Positions 1 to 8,429 of a stretch of 64,000 nucleotides of DNA are shown here, one piece after another. The stretch is from Conexibacter woesei Iso977N (GTDB taxonomy: Bacteria > Actinomycetota > Thermoleophilia > Solirubrobacterales > Solirubrobacteraceae). Location: positions 2,046,001-2,110,000 of the forward strand of contig NZ_AUKG01000001.1 of assembly GCF_000424625.1 (NCBI RefSeq), given 5' to 3'. A program made the translations under genes and the position numbers. The notes beneath the pieces are model-generated. The model was not told the origin of the DNA and ran no database searches. It saw only the letters and a program-made list of their open reading frames with translations. How positions within the stretch are numbered: the stretch's first letter is position 1; each line of letters opens with the position of its first letter.

Positions 1-1
1 G

Positions 2-157
2 ACCGTCGAGTACATCGGGTTGATCCTGCTGATCGCCGGGATCATGGCCGCCGTCGTGGCGCTCAAGACGAGGTCCGGGACCGACCTCGGCACCACGATC
101 GTGGGCAAGCTGAAGGACTCGATCGACGGCGTCGGGGACCCGCCGTCCAAGAAGTGA
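2..157 (+). CDS. Flp/type IVb pilin-like protein, C-terminal part (5' truncated by window edge)
   Basis: The frame is open from base 2 to a TGA at 155-157, giving 51 residues. It begins [13 protein letters not shown], where a Glu-Tyr pair precedes an approximately 18-residue hydrophobic stretch, followed by a short polar tail rich in Lys, Gly and Asp. This resembles the mature N-terminus of Flp/type IVb pilins, whose conserved Glu sits just after the prepilin-peptidase site. The leader is outside the window, so cleavage cannot be checked. It could be another short class III signal membrane protein. Confidence 0.6.
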   Translation, partial: TVEYIGLILLIAGIMAAVVALKTRSGTDLGTTIVGKLKDSIDGVGDPPSKK

Positions 158-230
158 TGCTGGCGCTACGGACCTACGAGCGCGTGCTCGCCGGGACGCT
201 GGTGGGGCGCGTCCCGGCGGGCCCGCCGCC

Positions 231-236
231 TACGAT
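231..236 (+). promoter_or_regulatory. Leaderless -10 element (TACGAT) for murI
   Basis: TACGAT lies 7 nt before the GTG at 244, with no Shine-Dalgarno. It matches the TAnnnT pattern seen before many starts in this window and favours GTG 244 as the murI start. Confidence 0.55.
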
Positions 237-243
237 GGTCGGC

Positions 244-1122
244 GTGCCCGCCAGCGACCCCCGCGACCGCCCGATCGCTGTCTTCGACTCCGGCGTCGGC
301 GGGCTCACCGTCCTGCACGAGCTGCTCGTCGCCCTGCCCCAGGAGGACTACGTCTACCTGGGCGACAGCGCGCGGTTCCCGTACGGCGAGCGCACGCAGC
401 AGGAGCTCGAGTCGTTCGGGATGGACATCGCCGACGAGCTGATCGCCCGCCGCGCCAAGCTGCTGGTCGTCGCCTGCAACTCGATGACCGCCGCCGCGCT
501 GCCGGCGCTGCAGCGGCGGATGCTGGAGACGACGCTCGGGATCGACGTCATCGGCGTCGTCAAGCCCGAGGCCGCGCAGGCCGTCGCGGTCACGCGCTCG
601 GGCCGGATCGGCCTGCTCGCCACCCGCGCGACCGTCGCCTCCGGCGCCTACGCGCGTGCCGTCGCGTCCGTCGACCCGCACGTCGACCTGGAGGCGGTCG
701 CCTGCCCGGACCTCGCGCCGCTGATCCAGGACCCGCCCGGCGGCGAGCTGTTCACGCGCGAGCTGGAGGACGTCGTGCGCGACTACTGCGCGCCGCTGGT
801 CGAGGCCCGCGTGGACACCGTCATCCTCGGCTGCACGCACTACCCGCTGGTCCGCCCGATGCTCCAGCGGATGCTCGGCCCCCGCGTGACGATCGTGACG
901 TCCGGCGCCGCGCTGGCGCGCCAGGCCGAGCACGCGCTCGGCGCGCGCGGCCTCGGGTCGCGGCGCTCCGGCGAGGGCACCTACTCCTTCCTCTGCACCG
1001 GCGACGCCGACGCGTTCCACGCGCTCGGCACGCGCTTCCTGCAGATGCCGCTGACCGAGGTCGAGCACGTCGACCTCGCCTCGAACCAGACCCCGGAGGT
1101 GCCCGCGTGGCCGCGCCGTTGA
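244..1122 (+). CDS. murI: Glutamate racemase
   Basis: Interconverts L- and D-glutamate to supply D-Glu for peptidoglycan; cytosolic. From GTG 244 the protein has 292 residues, normal for the family. The N-terminal [13 protein letters not shown] signature is at residues 11-23, with catalytic cysteines in VVACNS (C78) and LGCTHY (C197). An in-frame ATG at 235 and a longer frame from 154 exist, but the TACGAT hexamer 7 nt before GTG 244 supports the shorter start. The 3' end overlaps rph by 16 nt, so murI-rph-rdgB and the following exporter gene look like one operon. Confidence 0.93.
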   Translation: MPASDPRDRPIAVFDSGVGGLTVLHELLVALPQEDYVYLGDSARFPYGERTQQELESFGMDIADELIARRAKLLVVACNSMTAAALPALQRRMLETTLGIDVIGVVKPEAAQAVAVTRSGRIGLLATRATVASGAYARAVASVDPHVDLEAVACPDLAPLIQDPPGGELFTRELEDVVRDYCAPLVEARVDTVILGCTHYPLVRPMLQRMLGPRVTIVTSGAALARQAEHALGARGLGSRRSGEGTYSFLCTGDADAFHALGTRFLQMPLTEVEHVDLASNQTPEVPAWPRR

Positions 1123-1850
1123 CCCGCTCCTACGACCGCACGCAGGACGCGCTGCGCCCCGTCACGATCGAGCCCGGCTTCGTCCGGACCGCGTCGGGCT
1201 CGGCGCTGATCTCGATGGGGGAGACGCGCGTGATCTGCACCGCGTCGGCCGAGACCGGCGTGCCGCGCTGGCGCGTGGGCTCCGGGCTGGGCTGGGTCAC
1301 CGCCGAATACGGGATGCTGCCCGCGTCGACCGGCTCCCGGAAGGCGCGCGACATCACCAAGGGGCGCGCGGACGGCCGGACGATCGAGATCCAGCGGTTG
1401 ATCGGGCGCTCGCTGCGCGGCGTCGTGGACTTCACCGCGCTGGGCGAGAACTCGATCTACCTCGACTGCGACGTGCTGCAGGCCGACGGCGGGACGCGCA
1501 CCGCGTCGATCACCGGCGCCTACGTCGCGCTCGCGCTGGCGTGCGAGCAGCTCGTCGCTGCCGGCACGATCAAGCGCTCGCCGCTGACCGGGACGATCGC
1601 GGCCGTGTCGTGCGGGATCGTCGGCGGCGTGCCGCTGCTCGATCTCGACTACCCCGAGGACTCCAGCGCCGAGGTCGACGCCAACGTCGTCATGACCGGC
1701 GACGGCGGCCTGGTCGAGGTGCAGGCGACGGCCGAGCGCACGCCGCTGTCGCGCGCGCACCTCGACGAGCTGCTGGCGCTGGCCGAGGGCGGGATCGCGC
1801 AGCTGCGCGAGCACCAGGACGCGGCGATCGCGGAAGGACGGGCGTCATGA
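1107..1850 (+). CDS. rph: Ribonuclease PH
   Basis: A phosphorolytic 3'-5' exoribonuclease that trims tRNA 3' ends. The 247-residue product has the family length and the characteristic start region (residues 1-20 with RPVTIEPGF), the internal [14 protein letters not shown] segment and the [19 protein letters not shown] segment containing phosphate- and metal-binding residues. The GTG start lies inside the 3' end of murI, and the stop overlaps the rdgB ATG (ATGA), which implies translational coupling. The order murI-rph-rdgB is common in actinobacteria. Confidence 0.95.
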   Translation: MAAPLTRSYDRTQDALRPVTIEPGFVRTASGSALISMGETRVICTASAETGVPRWRVGSGLGWVTAEYGMLPASTGSRKARDITKGRADGRTIEIQRLIGRSLRGVVDFTALGENSIYLDCDVLQADGGTRTASITGAYVALALACEQLVAAGTIKRSPLTGTIAAVSCGIVGGVPLLDLDYPEDSSAEVDANVVMTGDGGLVEVQATAERTPLSRAHLDELLALAEGGIAQLREHQDAAIAEGRAS

Positions 1851-2425
1851 AGTTGGTGTTGTCGACGCGCAACGCGCACAAGGCCGAGGAGTTCGAGAAG
1901 CTGCTGGCCCCGCACGAGGTCGCGCCGCTGCCCGACGACGTCGTCCTGCCGCCCGAGACCGGGACGACGTTCGCCGAGAACGCGCTCGGCAAGGCGCGCG
2001 CTGCCGCGGAGGCGCTCGGAGTGGTCGTGATCGCCGACGACTCCGGAATCGAGAGCGAAGCGCTCGGCGGCCGCCCGGGCGTCTACTCGGCGCGCTTCGC
2101 CGGCGAGGACGCGACCGACCAGGAGAACCTCGACAAGCTCTTGCGCGAGGCCCCGACCGGCAGCGCGCTGGCCTACGTCTGCGTGATCGCGCTCGTCGAC
2201 CCCGTCGCCGGGACCGAGGAGCTGTTCGAGGGCCGCTGCACCGGCACGCTCGCCGCCGAGCCGCGCGGCGACGGCGGCTTCGGCTACGACCCCGCCTTCC
2301 TGCCCGACGACGAGATCCCCGCACCCGCCGGCCGCACGATGGCCGAGCTGACGCCGGACGAGAAGGGCGCCATCTCCCACCGCGGCCGCGCCGCCGCGCT
2401 GCTGCGGGAGCACCTGGGCGGATGA
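1847..2425 (+). CDS. rdgB: dITP/XTP pyrophosphatase (RdgB/HAM1 family)
   Basis: Hydrolyses non-canonical purine nucleoside triphosphates such as dITP and XTP to monophosphates, cleaning the nucleotide pool. The 192-residue protein opens with [14 protein letters not shown], the family's substrate-binding loop, and carries [22 protein letters not shown]-type residues near positions 62-85 and the FGYDPAF motif around 145-151. The ATG overlaps the rph stop by 4 nt; its own stop overlaps the following exporter's start (ATGA). Confidence 0.94.
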   Translation: MKLVLSTRNAHKAEEFEKLLAPHEVAPLPDDVVLPPETGTTFAENALGKARAAAEALGVVVIADDSGIESEALGGRPGVYSARFAGEDATDQENLDKLLREAPTGSALAYVCVIALVDPVAGTEELFEGRCTGTLAAEPRGDGGFGYDPAFLPDDEIPAPAGRTMAELTPDEKGAISHRGRAAALLREHLGG

Positions 2426-3900
2426 GCGACGCGCCCGACCGCGACGACGCGCGCGGCGCAGCCGCCGCAGTAGCGACACCTCCGGCGGTCGCCGCTCCCG
2501 AGCAGACCAGCGCCGAGGCGTCGGCGCGCGACATCCTGCGCTCGGCGCTGGGCTCGGTCTTCGCGGCTGCGTTCCTGGTCACGCTGAAGCTCGTCGCGGG
2601 CCTGCTGTCCGGGTCGCTCGGCCTCGTCGCCGAGGCGGTGCACTCCGGGACCGACCTCGTCGCGGCGCTGCTGACGTTCCTGGCGCTGCGGGTCGCGACG
2701 CGGCCGCCGGACCGCGACCACCCCTACGGCCACGGCAAGGCCGAGCACCTCGCGGCGCTCGGCGAGGGCGCGTTCCTGGTCCTGGCCTCGGCGTTCATCG
2801 GCATCCAGGCGCTGACGCGGCTGTTCGGCGAGTCCTCCCACGAGGTCGACGCGAACATCTGGACGTTCCTGGTGCTCGGCGTCGTGCTCCTGGTCGACAT
2901 CTCGCGCCTGCTGATCTCCCACCGCGCGGCGGTCCGCCACAACAGCCCGGCGCTGGCGTCCAACGCCCTGCACTTCGCCTCCGACATGGTCGGCACGGTC
3001 GCGGTGCTGATCGGCCTCGTCTTCGCGGCCAACGGGACGCCGGAGGCCGACGCGATCGCGGCGCTCGTCGTCGCGGTGCTGGTCGTCGTCGCGGCGTTCC
3101 GGCTGATGCGCCGCAACGTCGGCGTGCTGATGGACGCGACGCCGGTCGAGGCCGAGAGCGTCGCGCGCGCCGCGATCCGCGAGGCCGAGCCCGACGTCGA
3201 GCTGCGCCGCCTGCGCGTGCGCGCGGCGGCCGGGCGCAACTTCGTGGAGGCCACGATCGGCGTGCACCCCGACGCGGCGCTCGGCGAGGGCCACGCGGTC
3301 GCCGACTCGATCGAGGACGCGGTCAGCCGGGCGCTGCCGGGCAGTGACGTCGTCGTCCACGTCGAGCCGGGCGCGGTCGGCTCGGGCGACCTGCGCGAGC
3401 GCGCGTCGGCCGCGGCGCTGACGGTCCGCGGCGTGCGCGAGGTCCACAACGTCCGGGTCGTCGACGTCGGCGGCCGGCCGGAGCTGTCGCTGCACCTCAA
3501 GCTGCCCGCCGACCTCGACTTCGGCCACGCGCACGACATCGCCTGCGCGGTCGAGGCCGCGATCTGCGCGGCGGTCCCGGAAGTCATCGACGTCCACACC
3601 CACATCGAGCCGCTCAGCACCGAGGTCGAGGGCGCGCGGCCGCAGCCGACCGAGGTCGCCGCCGAGGAGCGCGTCGTGCGGGACCTGGTCCGGGAGCTGA
3701 CCGGTGGCGAACCGGACGCGCTGCGCTTCCGGACCGGCGACGACGGGCTCGTCGTCCTGCTCACGGTCCGGCTGGCGGGCACGCGCACGCTCGACCAGGC
3801 CCACGACGTCGCCTCCGAGCTGGAGCGGCGGATCCGCGAGCAGGCGCCGTCGATCGACGAGGTGATCGTCCACACCGAGCCGGCCGAGGCGCCGAGCTAG
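2422..3900 (+). CDS. Cation diffusion facilitator with three tandem cytoplasmic domains
   Basis: A probable divalent metal/proton antiporter of the inner membrane. An Ala-rich tail (1-35) precedes about six membrane segments (40-228). The two metal-site motifs are H74-xxx-D78 (HSGTD) and H184-xxx-D188 (HFASD), plus HPYGHGKAEH at 100-109. CDF proteins normally end in one roughly 80-residue ferredoxin-like dimerisation domain. Here there are three in a row, ending VVHVEP (311-316), VHTHIEP (391-397) and VIVHTEP (481-487). At 492 residues it is well above the usual 300. It is the last gene of the murI operon by 4-nt overlap. The metal is unknown. Confidence 0.88.
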   Translation: MSDAPDRDDARGAAAAVATPPAVAAPEQTSAEASARDILRSALGSVFAAAFLVTLKLVAGLLSGSLGLVAEAVHSGTDLVAALLTFLALRVATRPPDRDHPYGHGKAEHLAALGEGAFLVLASAFIGIQALTRLFGESSHEVDANIWTFLVLGVVLLVDISRLLISHRAAVRHNSPALASNALHFASDMVGTVAVLIGLVFAANGTPEADAIAALVVAVLVVVAAFRLMRRNVGVLMDATPVEAESVARAAIREAEPDVELRRLRVRAAAGRNFVEATIGVHPDAALGEGHAVADSIEDAVSRALPGSDVVVHVEPGAVGSGDLRERASAAALTVRGVREVHNVRVVDVGGRPELSLHLKLPADLDFGHAHDIACAVEAAICAAVPEVIDVHTHIEPLSTEVEGARPQPTEVAAEERVVRDLVRELTGGEPDALRFRTGDDGLVVLLTVRLAGTRTLDQAHDVASELERRIREQAPSIDEVIVHTEPAEAPS

Positions 3901-3958
3901 CCGCGTCGCCGCGCGCGCCCGGCGAAGCCCCTGCACAGCGCGCCTTTCGGCGCGCGCC

Positions 3959-4099
3959 TCAGCGCAGGTTGATGGCGGCCGACAGCGCGACCGCCGCGAA
4001 CAGCGCGGCGTAGCCCTGGTAGTTGCTGATCAGCATGATCAGCGCCCCGATCAGGAGGGCCACCACGGTCACCAGCCAGGCGATGCGCTGCAGGGTCAT
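3959..4099 (-). CDS. 46-residue single-span membrane peptide
   Basis: A 47-codon frame on the minus strand reads MTLQRIAWLVTVVALLIGAL and continues with a second hydrophobic stretch around LFAAVALSAAINLR. It has the look of a small integral membrane protein (one long or two short helices). No Shine-Dalgarno or TAnnnT hexamer precedes the ATG. The frame stays open for about 20 more codons upstream without another ATG or GTG. It fills part of the gap between the CDF exporter (convergent) and HU (divergent). Function unknown; it could be a chance frame. Confidence 0.45.
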   Translation of the reverse strand: MTLQRIAWLVTVVALLIGALIMLISNYQGYAALFAAVALSAAINLR

Positions 4100-4281
4100 C
4101 GAGATGGGATTCTGGACGGTCTGCAGGACGCCTGCCTTGCGATCCGTCCGACCGTGGTCTCAGACTGCCCGGCCGACCGTCAGCAGCACGGGTTTCGGGG
4201 CCGCTGAGGGCGGACACCGGCTAGGGGACGCGGAGGTCGAACCGACTCCGCGATGTGTCGCCCCGACCACGACCCTCGATC

Positions 4282-4287
4282 AGGAGG
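4282..4287 (+). promoter_or_regulatory. Shine-Dalgarno AGGAGG for HU
   Basis: A consensus AGGAGG sits 6 nt before the GTG at 4294. It stands out here because most first genes in the window lack a ribosome binding site, and it fixes the HU start at GTG 4294 rather than the in-frame ATG at 4255. Confidence 0.75.
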
Positions 4288-4293
4288 ACCGCA

Positions 4294-4569
4294 GTGACGA
4301 AGAGCGAGTTCGTCGACCACGTCGCCCAGAAGGGCGACCTCGACAAGAAGGAAGCCGCAGCGGCGGTCGACGCCGTGCTGGGCGTGATCGAGGAGACGCT
4401 CGCCCGTGGCGGCGAGATCACCTTCTCCGGCTTCGGCAAGTTCCACGTCGCCGAGCGCGGCGCGCGCGAGGGCGTGCACCCGCGCACGGGCGAGCCGATC
4501 CAGATCGCGGCGTCCAAGGTCCCGCGCTTCACCGCCGGCTCGGGCCTCAAGAAGGCCGTCAAGGGCTAG
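4294..4569 (+). CDS. hup: HU-family DNA-binding protein
   Basis: A nucleoid-associated, DNA-bending histone-like protein. The 91-residue product, starting VTKSEFVDHVAQKG, is the standard HU length. It contains the hydrophobic core GEITFSGFGKFHV and the DNA-binding arm region with RTGEPIQIAASKVPRFTAG. Unlike mycobacterial HU it lacks a long Lys-rich C-terminal tail and ends LKKAVKG. The strong AGGAGG ribosome binding site suggests high expression. pyrF follows 37 nt downstream and may be co-transcribed. Confidence 0.95.
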   Translation: MTKSEFVDHVAQKGDLDKKEAAAAVDAVLGVIEETLARGGEITFSGFGKFHVAERGAREGVHPRTGEPIQIAASKVPRFTAGSGLKKAVKG

Positions 4570-4606
4570 CCCGCCCTGGGCATCGACGTTCCATCTGGGG
4601 TCGCGC

Positions 4607-5557
4607 ATGCCGACCGGTGACGTCCACGTCGCCGACCGGCTCGCGGCCATCGTGGCCGAGCGCGAGTCGCAGATCGTGCTCGGCCTCGACCCCGATCCGA
4701 ATCGGCTCTGGCCGCAGCCCGCGGCCGCCGCGCTCGACGCAGCGCCGGACGGTGCGACGCCCGCGCAGCGCGCCGCCGCCGCGGTCCTCGCTCACTGCCG
4801 CGCGGTCATCGACGCGCTCGGTGAGGCGATCGCCGGCGTCAAGCCGCAGGTCGCGTGCTTCGAGCGCCTCGGCGCCCCCGGCTGGGCCGCGCTGGCCGAA
4901 GTTGTAGAACATGCTCGCGCGAGCGGGTTGTACGTGTTGGCCGATGCCAAGCGCGGCGACATCGACGTCACCGCCACGGCCTACGCGCAGGGCCTGATCG
5001 GCAGCACGCCCGGTCCGGAGGGCGTGGGGGAGATCCCCGGCCTCGGCGCCGACGCGATGACCGTCGCGCCCTACATGGGCGCCGACACGCTCGGCTCGTT
5101 CGCCGCGGTCGGCCGCGAGCACGCGACCGGGTTGTACGTGTTGATCCGGACCTCCAACCCCGGCGCCGCCGACGTCGAGGACACGCGCCTAAAGAGCGGC
5201 GGCGCGCTGTGGGAGCACGTCGCGGGGCTCGTCGCGCAGCTCGGCGCCAAGAGCCTCGGCCCGGAGTCCGGGCTCAGCGACGTCGGCGCCGTCGTCGGCG
5301 CGACCCAGCCGGAGCACATCGCGCGCGCCCGCGAGCTGCTGCCCCACGCGACGTTCCTGCTCCCCGGCGTCGGTGCGCAGGGCGGCCGCGTCGAGGATCT
5401 CGCACCCGCCTTCGCACCGCACCCGGCCGCCGGCCTGGTGACCGCCTCCCGCTCGCTCGTCCGCGCCCACGAGCAGGACGGCGCACCCGCCGACCCGGCC
5501 ACCGCCGCCCGCGCCGAGGCCGAGCGCCTCCGCACCACCGCCTGGTCGCTGCGCTAG
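4607..5557 (+). CDS. pyrF: Orotidine-5'-phosphate decarboxylase (type 2)
   Basis: Decarboxylates OMP to UMP, the last step of pyrimidine synthesis. The 316-residue product matches the longer type 2 PyrF subfamily. Landmarks are IVLGLDPDPNRLW near residue 25, GVKPQVACFERLG near 75-87, the catalytic DAKRGDI motif near 107-113, and VGAQGG near 260. The ATG at 4607 is the first plausible start after HU and gives the expected N-terminus (VADRLAAIVAERES). No TAnnnT hexamer or strong ribosome binding site is evident. Confidence 0.93.
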   Translation: MPTGDVHVADRLAAIVAERESQIVLGLDPDPNRLWPQPAAAALDAAPDGATPAQRAAAAVLAHCRAVIDALGEAIAGVKPQVACFERLGAPGWAALAEVVEHARASGLYVLADAKRGDIDVTATAYAQGLIGSTPGPEGVGEIPGLGADAMTVAPYMGADTLGSFAAVGREHATGLYVLIRTSNPGAADVEDTRLKSGGALWEHVAGLVAQLGAKSLGPESGLSDVGAVVGATQPEHIARARELLPHATFLLPGVGAQGGRVEDLAPAFAPHPAAGLVTASRSLVRAHEQDGAPADPATAARAEAERLRTTAWSLR

Positions 5558-5648
5558 CCGCCGCGCGCCACCGCGCCGCGCCCCCTCGCCACCGGCGAGC
5601 GGTCGCTGCGCTGACGCGCCGGCGGCGCGGGGTGACCGGAGCGCTCCC

Positions 5649-5654
5649 TATCCT
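5649..5654 (+). promoter_or_regulatory. Leaderless -10 element (TATCCT) for the LysM gene
   Basis: TATCCT lies 9 nt upstream of the ATG at 5664, after a GC-rich 106-nt gap following pyrF that contains no other signal I can support. No clear -35 box. Confidence 0.5.
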
Positions 5655-5663
5655 GCCTGCCTG

Positions 5664-5999
5664 ATGCGCCGCCGATCACCCGCTCGTTGGCTGGCCCCGC
5701 TGGCCCTCGTGGCCTGCGCGTTCGCCATCTACGCCGTCGTCGACCACGAGATCCTCAACAGGGACGACAGGACGACGCAGACGACGTCCTCGACGAGGAC
5801 GTCGAGGAACAGGGCGGTCAGGACGACGACCACCAGGAGGCAGGGGGTCAAGAGGACCACCTACACCGTGAGGCCGGGCGACTCGCTGTCGTCGATCGCC
5901 GCCAAGCAGGGCGTCGACGTCGCCGCCCTCGCCGCCGCCAACCCGAAGGTCGACCCCGCCGCCTTGCACCCAGGCCAGAAGCTCAAGCTGCCCCGATGA
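5664..5999 (+). CDS. Membrane-anchored LysM-domain protein
   Basis: A 111-residue protein with an N-terminal membrane anchor or uncleaved signal (WLAPLALVACAFAIYAVV, about residues 9-26). A Thr/Arg-rich linker (35-65) leads to a single C-terminal LysM domain (about 66-110: TYTVRPGDSLSSIAAKQGVD... LHPGQKLKLP). LysM domains bind N-acetylglucosamine polymers, so it probably sits on peptidoglycan. The linker uses almost only AGG for arginine, unlike most cytosolic neighbours. The stop overlaps the start of the D,D-carboxypeptidase gene (ATGA), indicating a shared role at the wall. Confidence 0.88.
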   Translation: MRRRSPARWLAPLALVACAFAIYAVVDHEILNRDDRTTQTTSSTRTSRNRAVRTTTTRRQGVKRTTYTVRPGDSLSSIAAKQGVDVAALAAANPKVDPAALHPGQKLKLPR

Positions 6000-7297
6000 C
6001 CGCCACCGCGTCCGCACCCAAGCGGGCGGCGGGCGGCGTGCTGACCGCGCTGCTGCTGGCCGCCCTCGCCGCGCTCCTCCTGGCGACGGCCGTCGCCCCG
6101 CCCACGGCGCGCGCCCAGACCGCGACCGCCACCAGGGCCCCGAGGATCACCGCGCCCGCCGCGATCCTCGTCGAGCCCGCGACCGGCGACATCGTCTTCC
6201 AGCGCAACGCCAACCAGCGCCGCGGCATCGCCTCGACGACCAAGATCATGACCGCGCTGGTCACCGTCGAGCACGCCTCGCTCGACGACGTCATGACGAC
6301 CGTCGACTACCACGCGGCGCCGATCGAGTCGCAGGCCGGCTTCGGCCCCGGCGAGCACGTCACGGTCCGCGACCTGCTCAGGGCGCTCCTGGTCACGAGC
6401 GCCAACGACGCCGCCGCCACGCTGGCCGAGCGCGTCGCCGGCAGCCGCGAGAGGTTCGTGGCGATGATGAACGCCAAGGCCAGGCAGCTCGGCCTGAAGG
6501 ACACGCACTTCGCCAACCCGATCGGGCTCGACAACGAGGAGAACTACTCGACCGCGTCGGACCTCGCGAAGATGGCGCTCGTCCTGCGCCAGAACAGGTT
6601 CCTGCGCGCGACCGTGGACTCCAAGCAGGTCACGCTGACCTCCGGCGCGCACCCGCGCACGTTCGCCAACCGCAACCTGCTGGTCCGCGACGTCCCTTAC
6701 GTCAACGGCGTCAAGACCGGCCACACGAACTCCAGCGGCTACATCCTCGTCGGCTCGGCGACCAGGAACGGGATCAACGTCGTCTCCGTCGTCCTCGACG
6801 ACCCGTCCGAGGCGGCCCGTGACGCCGACTCGCTCGCGCTCCTGAAGTACGGCCTGGCCCGCTACCACGTCGTCACGGCGATCAGGAAGGGCCAGCTCGT
6901 CGGCCAGTCCAGGCTCGCCCACCGTGACACGCACGTCAACCTGCTGGCGTCGAAGACGGTCACCCGGACCGCGCGCCGCGGCGACAGGCTCGTCGTCACC
7001 GTCCACGACCTGCCCAAGACGATCGACGGCCCTCTGGCCAAGGGCGCCGAGGTCGGGACGCTCACCGTGACCCAGCGCGGCAGGGTCGTCGCGCGCGTCC
7101 CGGTCGTCACCGCCGACGCGGTCGACGCCGCCACGTTCTTCGACCGCCTGCGCGACTGGCTCGGCAGCCCGGTGACCCTCCTCCTGCTCGCCGCCTTCGG
7201 CGTCTGTAGCCTCTACCTCGTGCTGCTCCGGCGGCGCGCGGTGCGGCGCAGGCAGAGGCGTCGCGCACAGAGGGAAGCCGAAGCTCCCGTCGCGTGA
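5996..7297 (+). CDS. D-alanyl-D-alanine carboxypeptidase (S11 family, DacA-like)
   Basis: A penicillin-binding protein that trims the terminal D-Ala of peptidoglycan pentapeptides. Of 433 residues, a signal segment occupies about 15-42. The S11 catalytic motifs are STTK (SxxK, near residue 80), SAND (SxN, near 139) and KTGHT (KTG, near 240). A C-terminal domain precedes a membrane helix (VTLLLLAAFGVCSLYLVLL) and a basic tail, so the enzyme is anchored at both ends or by the C-terminus after signal cleavage. It overlaps the LysM gene upstream and the PfkB kinase gene downstream by 4 nt each. Confidence 0.93.
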   Translation: MTATASAPKRAAGGVLTALLLAALAALLLATAVAPPTARAQTATATRAPRITAPAAILVEPATGDIVFQRNANQRRGIASTTKIMTALVTVEHASLDDVMTTVDYHAAPIESQAGFGPGEHVTVRDLLRALLVTSANDAAATLAERVAGSRERFVAMMNAKARQLGLKDTHFANPIGLDNEENYSTASDLAKMALVLRQNRFLRATVDSKQVTLTSGAHPRTFANRNLLVRDVPYVNGVKTGHTNSSGYILVGSATRNGINVVSVVLDDPSEAARDADSLALLKYGLARYHVVTAIRKGQLVGQSRLAHRDTHVNLLASKTVTRTARRGDRLVVTVHDLPKTIDGPLAKGAEVGTLTVTQRGRVVARVPVVTADAVDAATFFDRLRDWLGSPVTLLLLAAFGVCSLYLVLLRRRAVRRRQRRRAQREAEAPVA

Positions 7298-8259
7298 TCA
7301 TCACCGTCACCCTCAACGCAGCGATCGACAAGTCGCTCTCCGTGCCGAACTTCCGGCTCGGCCGCCGCCATCGCACGGTCGAGCAGCGCACGGCCGCGGG
7401 CGGCAAGGGCGTCAACATCGCCCGCGCGCTGAAGACGCTCGGCCAGCCGGTGATCGCCACCGGCTTCGCGGGCGGCCCGACCGGCACGCGGATCGTCGAC
7501 CAGCTCACCGAGGAGTCGATCCTCAACGACTTCGTGCGGATCCGCGAGGAGTCGCGCACGAACACGAGCGTCTTCGACCCGACCAACGGCCAGCAGACCG
7601 AGATCAACGAGCGCGGCCCCGCGGTCACCGACAACGAGATCCAGCTGTTCCGCGACAAGCTGCTCTACCTCGCGCGCGGCGCCGACATGGTCGTCATCGC
7701 CGGCTCGCTGCCGCGCGGCGTCGACCCGGCGATCTACGCCTCGATCATCCGCGAGCTGCGCAAGTCCGCCGTGCTGACGCTGATCGACACCGACGGCGAG
7801 CCGCTGCGCCACGCGACGCGCGCCGAGCCCGACGTGATCTCGCCCAACGTCCTGGAGGCCGAGGAGCTCGTCGGCCACGAGTTCAACGACGACGAGGACC
7901 GCCTGATCGCCGTCGGCGAGATGGTCGAGCAGGGCGCCCGCGAGGCGATCATGACGCTCGAGGACGGCTGCGTCGCGTGCCTCAAGGTCGACGGCCAGCT
8001 CCAGCGCTTCCGGGTCAGCGTCCCGCCGCGCGAGGACGTCGCCGGCGTCGGCGCGGGCGACGCGTTCCTGGCCGGCTACGTCGCCGCGCGCTACTCGGGC
8101 AAGTCGCCGTCGGACTGCCTGGCCTACGGCGTCGCCTGCGGCGCCGAGTCGACCAACCACCTCGGCGCGGGGATCATCGAGCCGGGCCTGGTCGACAGGA
8201 TGCTCAGCCAGGGCGAGGTCGACGTCAGGATGTTGTCGGCGCCCGCCGAAGTGACGTAG
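7294..8259 (+). CDS. PfkB-family sugar kinase (1-phosphofructokinase/hexose kinase type)
   Basis: An ATP-dependent phosphosugar kinase of the ribokinase fold. Its 321 residues begin IITVTLNAAIDKSL, typical of the FruK/LacC/PfkB branch. The AAGGKGVNIARALK substrate motif is near residues 34-47 and the catalytic GVGAGDAFLAGY motif is near 251-262. The exact substrate (fructose-1-P, fructose-6-P or tagatose-6-P) cannot be read from sequence. The GTG start overlaps the carboxypeptidase stop (GTGA). There is no PTS gene nearby, which weakens a specific fruK call. Confidence 0.85.
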   Translation: MIITVTLNAAIDKSLSVPNFRLGRRHRTVEQRTAAGGKGVNIARALKTLGQPVIATGFAGGPTGTRIVDQLTEESILNDFVRIREESRTNTSVFDPTNGQQTEINERGPAVTDNEIQLFRDKLLYLARGADMVVIAGSLPRGVDPAIYASIIRELRKSAVLTLIDTDGEPLRHATRAEPDVISPNVLEAEELVGHEFNDDEDRLIAVGEMVEQGAREAIMTLEDGCVACLKVDGQLQRFRVSVPPREDVAGVGAGDAFLAGYVAARYSGKSPSDCLAYGVACGAESTNHLGAGIIEPGLVDRMLSQGEVDVRMLSAPAEVT

Positions 8260-8298
8260 CTCACACCGCGCGGAGTGCGCTTCACCCCGTTGGGGGTT

Positions 8299-8326
8299 CG
8301 GTTCCGTACGAACCGATTGCTACTCT
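8299..8326 (+). promoter_or_regulatory. Inverted repeat and extended -10-like hexamer between pfkB and guaB
   Basis: CGGTTC (8299-8304) and GAACCG (8310-8315) form a 6-bp inverted repeat around CGTAC. It is followed 5 nt later by TGCTACTCT, whose TACTCT (8321-8326) looks like an extended -10. Transcription from here would meet a terminator about 50 nt on (8377-8400). This could be an operator-controlled promoter for a short RNA or an attenuated leader, or simply spacing sequence. Confidence 0.3.
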
Positions 8327-8376
8327 GAATCGGGCGTGACTGGTTGCCGCCACACCACGCCGCAACGCCCATCCTG

Positions 8377-8400
8377 GACCCCGCCTGCGCGGGGTCTTTT
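8377..8400 (+). terminator. Rho-independent terminator
   Basis: An 8-bp perfect stem, GACCCCGC/GCGGGGTC, with a 4-nt loop, followed directly by TTTT. It closes the HU-to-PfkB transcription region 118 nt after the PfkB stop and just before the guaB promoter. Confidence 0.75.
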
Positions 8401-8416
8401 CGTCCGGCCCCAGACC

Positions 8417-8422
8417 TAGGAT
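8417..8422 (+). promoter_or_regulatory. Leaderless -10 element (TAGGAT) for guaB3
   Basis: TAGGAT lies 7 nt before the guaB3 ATG at 8430 and only 17 nt after the preceding terminator, so guaB3 starts a new transcript that is probably leaderless. Confidence 0.6.
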
Positions 8423-8429
8423 TCGCCTC

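Noticed and set aside
2284-3936. Long minus-strand frame across the CDF gene
   Set aside because: Antisense shadow with Arg/Asp/Gln-rich sequence and no recognisable domain; the plus strand has an unambiguous CDF protein.
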